From: Pseudomonas sp.
GTDB lineage: Bacteria; Pseudomonadota; Gammaproteobacteria; Pseudomonadales; Pseudomonadaceae
Length of the DNA stretch: 64,000 nt
Reading direction: 5' to 3'
NCBI RefSeq assembly: GCF_030690725.1
Contig: NZ_JAUYGD010000065.1
Location: 62,001-126,000 of the forward strand
Shown here: piece after piece, positions 7,847-14,570 of the stretch
Position numbering within the stretch: the first letter of the stretch is position 1
Layout of the letters: every line of letters begins with the position of its first letter
The notes under the pieces: model-generated
What the model was told of the DNA's origin: nothing
The model's database searches: none
What the model saw: the letters and a program-made list of their open reading frames with translations, nothing else
Position numbers and translations under genes: made by a program

Positions 7847-8206
7847 ATGCTCAGCCCCAGCACTAAACGAATATTGGCCGTATTGGATGAAGAAGAAGCC
7901 CAGCGCCCAGCCATCCGCGCCGCCGGACTTGCCGCCCTGGTACGCCTGCTGCCCGTAGCACAGCGCGACTCAGGCCAAAGCGGCGTAGTCGCCCGCTTCC
8001 TGCTCAGTCTCTACAACGGCACGGCCTACCCCTTCCCCCTGACCGACCTGCGCAAGCTCGACACCGCGCTCTACCAGGACTGCATAGCAGTGCTGCACCT
8101 GGACAACCGGCCCGAGCACGAAGTGCACACCTATGTCGTCAACGGCGACGCGATCTGGGATGGCTTCAAAAAGGTCTGGCGCGCCTGGCACGCCCAATAC
8201 AACTGA
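7847..8206 (+). CDS. Hypothetical phage protein (119 aa)
   Basis: ATG start follows AAGGAG and leader hairpin copy 3. The central segment LLPVAQRDSGQSGVVARFLLSLYNG and the following FPLTDLRKLDTAL are typical of a family of ~120-aa proteins common in Pseudomonas prophages (possibly DUF7673; this label is from memory). It appears soluble and alpha-helical, with no signal peptide. The role is unknown; it lies between the ATPase paralogue and a 200-aa phage protein. Confidence 0.6.
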   Translation: MLSPSTKRILAVLDEEEAQRPAIRAAGLAALVRLLPVAQRDSGQSGVVARFLLSLYNGTAYPFPLTDLRKLDTALYQDCIAVLHLDNRPEHEVHTYVVNGDAIWDGFKKVWRAWHAQYN

Positions 8207-8230
8207 CACCGGCCAAGCCGGAAAAAAGAT

Positions 8231-8260
8231 GGCCCCGGTGGGCGGCAACCCACCAGGGCC
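8231..8260 (+). promoter_or_regulatory. Leader hairpin copy 4 (loop CGGCAA)
   Basis: The stem GGCCC-c-GGTGGG pairs with CCCACC-a-GGGCC around the same loop CGGCAA at 8243-8248. Its stem sequence differs from the other copies yet pairs fully apart from one mismatch. It lies 24 bases before the ATG at 8285, again with AAGGAGAAGCACC. Confidence 0.75.
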
Positions 8261-8284
8261 GGACCAACCCCAAGGAGAAGCACC

Positions 8285-8887
8285 ATGCAAGCACAAACCC
8301 CCGAAGTCAGCGCCGATAAGGCTACCACACCAGGCCAACAAGCCCTGCAATGGACGCACGCGAAACCCACCGTGCCAGGTGCCTACTGGGTGCGCGGCTT
8401 CCGAATCGGTGAATCAGATTCCCGCCCGGCTTTGGTTGAAGTGGCCATCGATGAGGCCGGCACGCTGCTGTGCAACATGAACGACAGCAATACCAACGAC
8501 CAAACGCGCGAATGGTCATGGGTCGAAGACCTGGCCGAGCGCTTCGAGTGGTGCGGGCCGCTGCAAGCCAAAACAGAGCAGAGTGGCCGTGGGGTGACAG
8601 ATGATGCCCACCCGATGCAGCCGATTGTGTTCGCACCGGATGGCGTGATCAGGTTCCAGGAAAACCGAATTGTCGCCCACTTGCTGGACTTCGCCACTCC
8701 GCTGGGTTGCGGGATGAACCAGTTGGCAGTCCTGGACTACACCGACAACGAGCGTATGCAATTCGCTCAGCTTATTGGGTATAGCGTCAGCGGTTACGGC
8801 GACCTGGGATACGCCAGCCCGGAGTCAGTCCAACACGCAGACGGGATTGCTGCTGCCATGCTGGCAGCGCAAGGCGGTGCAGCATGA
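8285..8887 (+). CDS. Hypothetical phage protein (200 aa), two apparent modules
   Basis: ATG start follows AAGGAG and leader hairpin copy 4. Residues about 20-90 form one module (TVPGAYWVRGF ... WSWVEDLAERFEWCGPL), reminiscent of small phage proteins that describe a 'pull-down' strand-rich fold. Residues about 110-190 form another (PIVFAPDGVIRFQENRIVAHLLD ... MQFAQLIGYSVSGYGDL), a sequence often found alone in Pseudomonas phages. It may therefore be a fusion of two phage orphan domains. It overlaps the next small gene by 4 bases (ATGA). Function unknown. Confidence 0.6.
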   Translation: MQAQTPEVSADKATTPGQQALQWTHAKPTVPGAYWVRGFRIGESDSRPALVEVAIDEAGTLLCNMNDSNTNDQTREWSWVEDLAERFEWCGPLQAKTEQSGRGVTDDAHPMQPIVFAPDGVIRFQENRIVAHLLDFATPLGCGMNQLAVLDYTDNERMQFAQLIGYSVSGYGDLGYASPESVQHADGIAAAMLAAQGGAA

Positions 8888-9033
8888 AGACTTGCACCCT
8901 CGGCAAGCGTCACACCTGGACGTTTTCTCACAACGTCATCATCCAACAGCAGAACGGTCGCTCAATCAGGATCAGTAAGCGCGGCCTGTACAACTGCGCC
9001 TGCGGTGCCACGAAAAAAGGCGGTGCCCAATGA
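8884..9033 (+). CDS. Small Cys-containing phage protein (49 aa)
   Basis: ATG at 8884 overlaps the stop of the 200-aa gene (ATGA), and the frame closes with TGA at 9031-9033. The protein is basic, with Cys at residue 4 and a CxC pair near 38-40 (LYNCACGATKKG), which suggests a small metal site. It is too short for most gene finders, but the coupled start and the packed operon support it. Function unknown. Confidence 0.5.
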   Translation: MKTCTLGKRHTWTFSHNVIIQQQNGRSIRISKRGLYNCACGATKKGGAQ

Positions 9034-9229
9034 CCCCACCCGCCCAACCCTCAACGGCCACCGCCTGGACCTTCCCAGCATCTGCGACATCTGCGGCCAT
9101 GCCCGCTCTACCGGCAAACACGCCAAATGCAGCCGCATCCGCCAGCAAACCAAAAGCACCGAGTGGGCCACCTACATGGCCAACGTGGAAGCCAAAAAAG
9201 CGAAGGGAGGCAGCCGCCATGCTCGCTAA
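9005..9229 (+). CDS. Small zinc-finger-like phage protein (up to 74 aa)
   Basis: The longest form starts at GTG 9005; a second GTG at 9023 (VPNDPTRPTL) would shorten it by 6 residues. The core CDICGHARSTGKHAKC has a CxxC plus a distal Cys and His residues, as in small zinc-binding proteins. The C-terminus is Lys-rich. It overlaps the 49-aa gene upstream and the methyltransferase start downstream (9219). The overlapping alternative frame over 9030-9218 is Ala/Pro/Ser-rich and looks like a shadow of this gene. Confidence 0.55.
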   Translation: MPRKKAVPNDPTRPTLNGHRLDLPSICDICGHARSTGKHAKCSRIRQQTKSTEWATYMANVEAKKAKGGSRHAR

Positions 9230-11009
9230 ACGCACCCTCAAACACTTCCACTTTTGCTGCGGCCTGGGTGGTGGTGCCAAAGGCTTCAACCGTGCCAAGC
9301 CAGTGGTCGGCAACCTACAGGCCGAGTGGCAATGCCTGGGCGGCATCGACGTTGACCCGGCAGGCCTGCGCGACTTCCAGCGCCTAGCCGGCGTGCCGGG
9401 CACCCTGCTCGATCTGTTCACCCGCGACCAATACATTCGCTTTCATGGCAAGGAGCCGCCAGCCGGCTGGCGTGAAGCCACCCCAGACGACGTGCGGCGC
9501 GCTGCGCAGAACGATGACCCCGACGCCGTATTCATCAGCAGCCCATGCAAGGGCGCAAGCGGCCTGCTGTCTGAAACCATGAGCCTCACCCCGAAGTATC
9601 AGGCGCTCAACGAACTGACCCTGCGCTGCGTGTGGCTGATGTGTGAAGCGTGGAAGCACAACCCCGTTTCGCTGATCGTTTTCGAGAACGTCCCGCGCCT
9701 GGCCACCCGTGGCCGGCACCTGCTGGACCAGATCGGCCAGTTGCTCGCCTTCTACGGTTACGCCGTGGCAGAAACCACCCACGACTGCGGCCAGCTGGGC
9801 GGCCTGGCGCAAAGCCGCAAGCGCTTCCTGCTGGTGGCCCGTCACATCGAGAAGGTGCCGCCCTTCCTCTACGAGCCAGAGAAAAAGACCCTGCGCGCCG
9901 TCGGCGACATCCTCGGCCGCATGCCGCTGGCCGGCGATATCGAAGCCGCTGGCCCCATGCACCGGGTACCGGCACTGCAGTGGAAAACCTGGGTGCGCCT
10001 GGCCTTGGTTGAGGCCGGAAAGGATTGGCGATCGCTCAACGATTTGTCGATCGAGGACGGCTACCTGCGCGACCTGATCATCGTGCCCGAGGCTTACGCC
10101 GGCTACCTGGGCGTCAATCAGTGGGGCGATTCCATGGGCACCGTTGCCGGGCGCTCAAGCCCAACCAATGGCGCATTTTCGGTCGCAGATCCTCGCGCCC
10201 GGGAAGGTGCCCTCCAGTACCAGCAGTACGGCGTGCGCCGTTGGGACGAAACCAGCGGCGCAGTGATCGGCGTCAAGTCGCCCGGGCAAGGCACGTTCAG
10301 CGTCGCCGACCCGCGCGACCCAGGTATCGGGCACGGCAAATACAACGTGGCTCAGTGGGATGGGCTGTCGCGCACCGTGATCGCTGCCAGCACCACCGGC
10401 CAAGGCGCGTTTGCTGTTCAGGACCCGCGCCACATGGGCGCAGCGAAACACTCCAATGAGTTCCGTGTTGTCCCCTACGACCGTGCAACCCAAACCGTCA
10501 CCAGCGCTCACGGTACCGGCCAGTGTGTTGCAGATCCGCGCCCAGGCATGGCCAAGGTCAAAGGCGACCCGTACCTCACCGGCGGGCACTACGGCGTTGT
10601 GCCGTGGAATGGCCAGGCCGGCGCAGTGTCGGCCAGTGCCCGCCAAGACAACGGCCGGTGGTCGGTCGCAGATCCACGCATGCCCGCGGCTAATGAGCGG
10701 CTGACCTGCGTTATCCGCTCGCTCGACGGCACCTGGCACCGCCCGTTCACCACCCTGGAGCTGGCCGCGCTGCAGAGCCTGGTTGATCCGGAGGAACAAC
10801 TGGAACTGGACGGCCTCAGCGACCAAGCCTGGCGCGAGCGCATCGGCAACGCCGTACCGCCATCGGCGGCCGAAGCCATCGCCCACGTAATGGGCACCAC
10901 CCTACTGCTGGCCGGCGCCGGCGAAACCTTCATGCTCAGCAACATGCCGGTCTGGGTGCGCCCGGTGGCGGTTGGCCTTAGCGTCAGCGAGCTGGAGGTG
11001 CAGCCATGA
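9219..11009 (+). CDS. C5-cytosine DNA methyltransferase with five tandem modules
   Basis: 596 aa. The start at ATG 9219 is chosen because AAGGGAGG lies 9 bases upstream and motif I (FCCGLGGGAKGF, residues 11-22) follows at once. Other motifs are Pro-Cys in SSPCKG (nucleophile C110), ENVPR at 156-160 (motif VI), QSRKR at 198-202 (motif VIII) and RIGNAVPP near 541-548 (motif X). Between motifs VIII and X, residues about 296-487 contain five copies of a ~31-residue unit ending in VADPR or VQDPR. This is where target recognition domains sit in the family, and multi-specific phage methyltransferases carry several there. It probably protects element DNA from restriction. Confidence 0.85.
   Translation: MLAKRTLKHFHFCCGLGGGAKGFNRAKPVVGNLQAEWQCLGGIDVDPAGLRDFQRLAGVPGTLLDLFTRDQYIRFHGKEPPAGWREATPDDVRRAAQNDDPDAVFISSPCKGASGLLSETMSLTPKYQALNELTLRCVWLMCEAWKHNPVSLIVFENVPRLATRGRHLLDQIGQLLAFYGYAVAETTHDCGQLGGLAQSRKRFLLVARHIEKVPPFLYEPEKKTLRAVGDILGRMPLAGDIEAAGPMHRVPALQWKTWVRLALVEAGKDWRSLNDLSIEDGYLRDLIIVPEAYAGYLGVNQWGDSMGTVAGRSSPTNGAFSVADPRAREGALQYQQYGVRRWDETSGAVIGVKSPGQGTFSVADPRDPGIGHGKYNVAQWDGLSRTVIAASTTGQGAFAVQDPRHMGAAKHSNEFRVVPYDRATQTVTSAHGTGQCVADPRPGMAKVKGDPYLTGGHYGVVPWNGQAGAVSASARQDNGRWSVADPRMPAANERLTCVIRSLDGTWHRPFTTLELAALQSLVDPEEQLELDGLSDQAWRERIGNAVPPSAAEAIAHVMGTTLLLAGAGETFMLSNMPVWVRPVAVGLSVSELEVQP
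10104..10679 (+). repeat. Five tandem protein-coding modules inside the methyltransferase
   Basis: Five diverged units share the pattern Y-G-V-x-x-W-D-x(4)-[AT]-V-x(6)-G-x-G-x-F-S-V-A-D-P-R. They start near 10104, 10224, 10344, 10464 and 10590 and are separated by 7-15 variable residues. The DNA is diverged, so the units are old or selected to differ; they are not slippage repeats. Confidence 0.8.
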
Positions 11010-11383
11010 AAGCCCTGAGCATTCGCCAGCCCTGGGCCTGGCTGATCGTCAACGGTCACAAGGACATCGAAAACCGCAGCTGGGCAACCAAGTTCCGTGG
11101 CCAGGTACTGATCCACGCGGCCAAGGGCATGACCGGCGCCGAATACAACGACGCCTACCACTTCGCCCTTGAAGTGGGCATCAAGATCCCGAGCTTCAAC
11201 GACCTGGAGCGCGGCGGGATCGTCGGCATGGCCACCATCACCGGCTGCAACGACAACAGCCTGTCGCCCTGGTTCTTCGGCAAGTTCGGTTTCGAGCTAG
11301 CCGACGCCAAGCCCCTGCCGTTTCTCCCATACAAGGGCCAGCTGGGCTTCTTCGACGTTGATTATCAGGCGGTGAAACCATGA
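11006..11383 (+). CDS. ASCH-domain protein
   Basis: 125 aa, starting at ATG 11006 in an ATGA overlap with the methyltransferase. The opening KALSIRQPWAWLIVNGHKDIENRSW and the following GQVLIHAAKG are the ASCH signature (PUA-like fold). The end (LPFLPYKGQLGFFDVD) also fits. ASCH proteins bind nucleic acid and some act on modified nucleosides or RNA. Being wedged and coupled between a DNA methyltransferase and a PAPS-reductase-like enzyme suggests a part in nucleic-acid modification or in sensing modified bases; that role is inferred. Confidence 0.8.
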   Translation: MKALSIRQPWAWLIVNGHKDIENRSWATKFRGQVLIHAAKGMTGAEYNDAYHFALEVGIKIPSFNDLERGGIVGMATITGCNDNSLSPWFFGKFGFELADAKPLPFLPYKGQLGFFDVDYQAVKP

Positions 11384-12612
11384 GCGCGCAGATCGATATC
11401 TTTGCTGCAGGCGCTCAGCGTCTGCAGATGACGGACAGCATTGAGTTGACCATTCAATCCTTGCAGGCCTACGGCGAAGATCACCCCCACTGGGGCATCG
11501 CTTGGTCGGGCGGGAAAGACAGCAGCGCCACGCTCACCCTGATCATCTGGCTGATCGACACAGGCCGGATCAAGGCCCCCAGAACGCTCACGGTGTTTTA
11601 TGCAGACACGCGCCAGGAACTGCTGCCCTTGGCAAATGCTGCCCAGCAGATCATGGACGAACTAGAAGAACGCGGTATCCAGGTGGAAGTGGTTACAGCA
11701 CCGATGGATAAGCGTTTTATGGTCTATATCCTCGGCCGCGGCGTACCGCCACCGAACAACAACACGCTGCGTTGGTGCACTCGCCAGATCAAGATCGACC
11801 CGATGCAGCACGCCTTGGAGCAGCGGCTGGCCGAGCTGGACGGAAACGTCTTGATGATCACAGGCGTTCGGCAGGGTGAAAGCGCTATCCGCGATAAGCG
11901 CATCGAAATGAGCTGCGGTAAGGATGGTGCCGAGTGCGGCCAGGGTTGGTACCAGAAGGTTTTACCCGAAGCCAAAGGCCTCAAAGGGCGCTTGGCCACG
12001 CTGGCACCACTGCTGCACTGGCGCGTCTGCCATGTGTGGGAGTGGCTCAAACACTGGGCACCCCTGGCGGAGTTCGGTGACTGGCCAACCGCAACAATCG
12101 CCGACGCCTACGGCGGCGACGAAGCCGAAGAAATCAACGCACGGACCGGCTGCACAGGCTGCCCGCTCGCCAGCGAGGACAAGGCGCTCGACACAATCCT
12201 GCTCAACCCAGCATGGGCATACCTTGCCCCGTTGAAGGGAATCAAAGCGCTGTGGCGAGAGTTACGCGAGCCACAGCACAGGCTGCGCAAAGCGGGAATA
12301 GAGCGGCTCAAGGATGGCAGCATCGCGGCCAACCCGCAGCGCATGGGGCCAATACTGTTGGCCTCGAGGCTGATGGCGTTGGAGCGCCTGTTGGGCATAC
12401 AGGCAGAAATCAACGAAGCCGCACAACGCCTGGGACGCCCCATGGTGGACATGATCAACGCTGAGGAGGAAGCCCGCATCCGCGAGCTGATCGCCGCCGA
12501 AACCTGGCCGGACGGCTGGGACGGCGACGAGCCCATCGCTACCACCCCGCTCGACAAGATCTATGCCGACGGCTCGGTCCAACCGCTGCTGTTCCTGGAG
12601 TCACAGCAATGA
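11380..12612 (+). CDS. PAPS-reductase-like PP-loop protein
   Basis: 410 aa, with a start overlapping the ASCH gene (ATGA). The PP-loop SGGKDSS lies at residues 43-49. Cysteines at C133 (RWCTRQ) and C258/C261 (GCTGCPL) could ligate an iron-sulfur cluster, as in PAPS reductase and the DNA phosphorothioation protein DndC. No dndA, dndD or dndE homologue is present in the window, so classic Dnd modification is not supported. It probably performs adenylation-dependent sulfur or related chemistry on a nucleic acid or metabolite; the substrate is unknown. Proteins of this family are frequent in prophage early regions. Confidence 0.75.
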   Translation: MSAQIDIFAAGAQRLQMTDSIELTIQSLQAYGEDHPHWGIAWSGGKDSSATLTLIIWLIDTGRIKAPRTLTVFYADTRQELLPLANAAQQIMDELEERGIQVEVVTAPMDKRFMVYILGRGVPPPNNNTLRWCTRQIKIDPMQHALEQRLAELDGNVLMITGVRQGESAIRDKRIEMSCGKDGAECGQGWYQKVLPEAKGLKGRLATLAPLLHWRVCHVWEWLKHWAPLAEFGDWPTATIADAYGGDEAEEINARTGCTGCPLASEDKALDTILLNPAWAYLAPLKGIKALWRELREPQHRLRKAGIERLKDGSIAANPQRMGPILLASRLMALERLLGIQAEINEAAQRLGRPMVDMINAEEEARIRELIAAETWPDGWDGDEPIATTPLDKIYADGSVQPLLFLESQQ

Positions 12613-12854
12613 GCCGGCGCATCCTCTCAAGCGGCCGGCGCACCGGTAAAACGCTGGCGCTGCTGTTCGTCTACGCGGCAGACAACGGCTGGCTGGCCAT
12701 GCGCACCAACGGTGGCCACCTGCGTTTTACCAAGCCTGGCCGCCCCATCATCCACACCAGCAGCACGCCAAGCGACAGGCGCGCCGTGCTTAACGCCCTG
12801 GCCATGTTGGCCAGGGCTGACCGGGCAGCGGACAAGGAGGCAGCCTATGCCTGA
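12609..12854 (+). CDS. Small HicA-like protein
   Basis: 81 aa, with an ATGA-type start overlap with the PAPS-reductase-like gene. Residues about 33-65 (NGGHLRFTKPGRPIIHTSSTPSDRRAVLNAL) match the dsRNA-binding-like fold of HicA/YcfA proteins, including a GGH segment where HicA has its catalytic His. No HicB-type antitoxin gene adjoins it, so a toxin role is doubtful. It may be a phage RNA-binding relative of HicA. Confidence 0.55.
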   Translation: MSRRILSSGRRTGKTLALLFVYAADNGWLAMRTNGGHLRFTKPGRPIIHTSSTPSDRRAVLNALAMLARADRAADKEAAYA

Positions 12855-12933
12855 GCCTATGCGAGAAGCGCAGGTGTGTGATTCTCGTCGTTGGCTGTGG
12901 GCCTCCAGCGCTAAGCTGGAGGCCCTGCTATGA
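12847..12933 (+). CDS. 28-aa leader ORF before the DUF4224 gene
   Basis: ATG 12847 to TGA 12931-12933, overlapping the end of the HicA-like gene and sharing an ATGA with the next start (12930). Its last third runs through the 12899-12925 hairpin. Translating ribosomes would melt that hairpin and release the downstream ribosome site. The peptide itself has no known motif, so it may matter only for coupling. Confidence 0.45.
   Translation: MPEPMREAQVCDSRRWLWASSAKLEALL
12899..12925 (+). promoter_or_regulatory. Hairpin sequestering the ribosome site of the DUF4224 gene
   Basis: A perfect 11-bp stem GGGCCTCCAGC/GCTGGAGGCCC has a 5-base loop (GCTAA, 12910-12914). The 3' arm contains GGAGG (12918-12922), 7 bases before the ATG at 12930. 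No U-run follows, so it is not an intrinsic terminator. Confidence 0.7.
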
Positions 12934-13142
12934 ATGGGAATACCATCGGCGTGCTGACCTTCGAGGATCTTAAGCGCATCACCGGTTACGCACGGAGGGC
13001 AGATGTGGAACGGACCCTGAGCGATCAGGGCATCCGCCTATTCAGGGGCCGCACTGGCCCCTGGACTACGGTGGAGCTGGTCAACCAGGCCGGCGGATTG
13101 AAGGCAGCACACCAGGAGCAGTACGGCGTCGAGATCCTATGA
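12930..13142 (+). CDS. DUF4224-type protein, candidate excisionase/directionality factor
   Basis: 70 aa. Residues about 8-30 (LTFEDLKRITGYARRADVERTL) and 31-45 (SDQGIRLFRGRTGPW) match the DUF4224 pattern found directly upstream of phage integrases in Pseudomonas. It overlaps the integrase start by 4 bases (ATGA at 13139-13142). A small DNA-binding protein in this place is a natural recombination directionality factor, but that role is inferred from context. Its ribosome site lies inside a strong hairpin, so expression is probably gated by translation of the 28-aa leader. Confidence 0.65.
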   Translation: MNGNTIGVLTFEDLKRITGYARRADVERTLSDQGIRLFRGRTGPWTTVELVNQAGGLKAAHQEQYGVEIL

Positions 13143-14281
13143 GGCGAACCAGAAAGCACAACCCGCACATCCCCCCACACATCGATCAGGCCGCTATCCC
13201 AGCGGCCGTTTTCTTTGATCATCGCGGTAAGGGTGCCTGGTACACCCTGCACCGCGACGAGGCCGGCAAACAGCGGCGGCAGAACATCGCAATCAATACG
13301 GCCACCCTGGCCGATCTGCACAAGATTATGGAGCTGCGAAACGGCGTCGACCGCGAGAGCCTCAACTACCTGTGCCAGCAGTACCACGAAAGCGCCAGGT
13401 TCAAGCGGCTCAAGCCGAAGACCCAGGACAGCTACACCTGGGCGCGCGACGTGCTGGTCAACATCCCCACTAAAATCAAAAAGCCCATGGGCGAACTGGG
13501 TGTGCGCAAGTTCACCCCGGCACTGATCCAGCGGCTTATCGACCGCATCGCCGACGAGGGAACGCCCTCGAAGGCAGCCCACGTCCTGCGCTACCTGCGC
13601 CTGGTGATGCAGTGGGGCCGCAACCGAGGCTACCTGGACAGCAACCCCGCGCTAGGCATCGAAGCACCCGTCGAACGCAAACAGCGCCGCCTGCCATCCC
13701 ATGCCGTGATGCTGGTTCTGATTGAGCGTGCACGCGAGCTGGGCAAACTCAAGCGCGGCCAGTTGGGTGCGGTGCCGCCACACCTGAGCTATGTGATGGA
13801 ACTTGCCTACCTTTGTCGCCTGCGCGGCATCGAGGTCGTCACCCTCACCGACGCCAACGAGCTGGCAGATGGAGTGATGACCAACCGGCGCAAGGGCAGC
13901 CGCGACAACGTGGTCAGCTGGACACCGCGGCTACGTGCAGCATGGGAAGCCGCCAAGGCCCGCCGCGCGCAGATATGGGCAGCCCGGGGCACTGCGGTAC
14001 CGACCAACCCCGAGCAGCGCTACATCATCACAGCCGAGCACGGCGGCGCACTGGGCAAGTCAGGGCTGGACACGGCCTGGAACCGCTTTATCCGTAACGC
14101 CATCGAGGCCGGCGCCATCACCACCGAGCAGCGCTTCGGCCTACACGACCTCAAGCGGCGCGGCATCACCGACACGCCCGGCACCAGGGCAGACAAGCAG
14201 CAAGCCAGCGGCCACCGCGACGAATCGATGCTCGACATCTACGACCTTAGCGTCCCGACAGTCGCCCCCTCCGCCCAATAA
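13139..14281 (+). CDS. Tyrosine-recombinase phage integrase
   Basis: 380 aa. The SAM-like core-binding domain covers about residues 80-165 and the catalytic domain about 185-375. Catalytic residues seen: R229 in RLRGIE, H336 in HDLKRRG, H359 in SGHRDES and nucleophile Y368 in LDIYD. At the usual second Arg position (HxLR) there is K339, followed by R340 and R341, a mild deviation. It ends 116 bases before the tRNA-Thr fragment, the expected int-next-to-att layout. It probably catalyses integration of the element into the tRNA-Thr gene. Confidence 0.9.
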   Translation: MRRTRKHNPHIPPHIDQAAIPAAVFFDHRGKGAWYTLHRDEAGKQRRQNIAINTATLADLHKIMELRNGVDRESLNYLCQQYHESARFKRLKPKTQDSYTWARDVLVNIPTKIKKPMGELGVRKFTPALIQRLIDRIADEGTPSKAAHVLRYLRLVMQWGRNRGYLDSNPALGIEAPVERKQRRLPSHAVMLVLIERARELGKLKRGQLGAVPPHLSYVMELAYLCRLRGIEVVTLTDANELADGVMTNRRKGSRDNVVSWTPRLRAAWEAAKARRAQIWAARGTAVPTNPEQRYIITAEHGGALGKSGLDTAWNRFIRNAIEAGAITTEQRFGLHDLKRRGITDTPGTRADKQQASGHRDESMLDIYDLSVPTVAPSAQ

Positions 14282-14294
14282 CCCCCCAAACCTG

Positions 14295-14357
14295 CGTAAC
14301 AAGAGGGCCGGACTCCGCATGGAATCCGGCCTTAAACGCGCCTCTTACGTAACAAGA
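14295..14357. repeat. Direct repeat pair next to att, possible integrase arm sites
   Basis: The 10-mer CGTAACAAGA occurs at 14295-14304 and again at 14348-14357, spaced 53 bases, between the integrase stop and the att core. Repeats in this position are typical of integrase arm-type binding sites. Confidence 0.4.
14301..14347. terminator. Hairpin after the integrase, possible terminator
   Basis: GGCCGGACTCC (14306-14316) pairs with GGAATCCGGCC (14321-14331) with one mismatch around GCAT, and AAGAGG/CCTCTT (14301-14306, 14341-14346) forms an outer arm. Only a weak U stretch follows, so it is either an inefficient terminator or part of the att structure. Confidence 0.45.
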
Positions 14358-14397
14358 ACCGACTTAAGTGTATGATTCACATGCAGTGAGAGGCTTT

Positions 14398-14442
14398 CTT
14401 GTAATCAGTAGGTCCCGGGTTCGATTCCTGGTGCCGGCACCA
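14398..14442 (+). other. attachment site: 3' fragment of tRNA-Thr(TGT)
   Basis: The segment reads as the 3' part of a tRNA: anticodon loop CTTGTAA (anticodon TGT), the 3' anticodon arm TCAGT, a T-loop GGTTCGATTCC, the acceptor 3' strand GCCGGC, and a terminal ACCA. The 5' half is absent: the bases just before it do not form D-arm or acceptor pairs. Together with the adjacent integrase this marks the right attachment site. The intact tRNA-Thr gene should lie at the other end of the element, left of the window. Confidence 0.8.
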
Positions 14443-14450
14443 TATAAAGA

Positions 14451-14478
14451 AAGCCCCGCATCGCTGCGGGGCTTTTTT
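14451..14478 (+). terminator. Intrinsic terminator of the tRNA-Thr locus
   Basis: AAGCCCCGCA pairs with TGCGGGGCTT around a TCGC loop and is followed by a run of T. It lies 9 bases after the tRNA CCA end, so it is probably the original terminator of the tRNA gene, left behind by integration. Confidence 0.85.
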
Positions 14479-14570
14479 ATGCAAAGAATACTGCACTTGC
14501 CCCATTCTGCACGGCTTGTAACACTGCCCAGCAATGTTCACCGAGCATATAAACAGGAAGGTGTGGGTCC

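Noticed and set aside
9030..9218. N-terminal extension of the methyltransferase from ATG 9030
   Set aside because: The extension is Ala/Pro/Ser-rich, overlaps the zinc-finger frame, and a better ribosome site precedes ATG 9219 with motif I directly after it.
10104..10679. CRISPR-like repeats
   Set aside because: The units lie in an open coding frame, are diverged at DNA level and spaced as protein modules; no CRISPR array or cas gene is seen in the window.
11380..12612. Classic DNA phosphorothioation (dnd) system
   Set aside because: The PP-loop protein resembles DndC, but no dndA, B, D or E gene accompanies it.
12609..12854. HicAB toxin-antitoxin pair
   Set aside because: Only a HicA-like protein is present and no HicB-type gene adjoins it.
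12899..12925. Intrinsic terminator before the DUF4224 gene
   Set aside because: The stem is perfect but no U-run follows; it covers a ribosome site, so translational control is the better reading.
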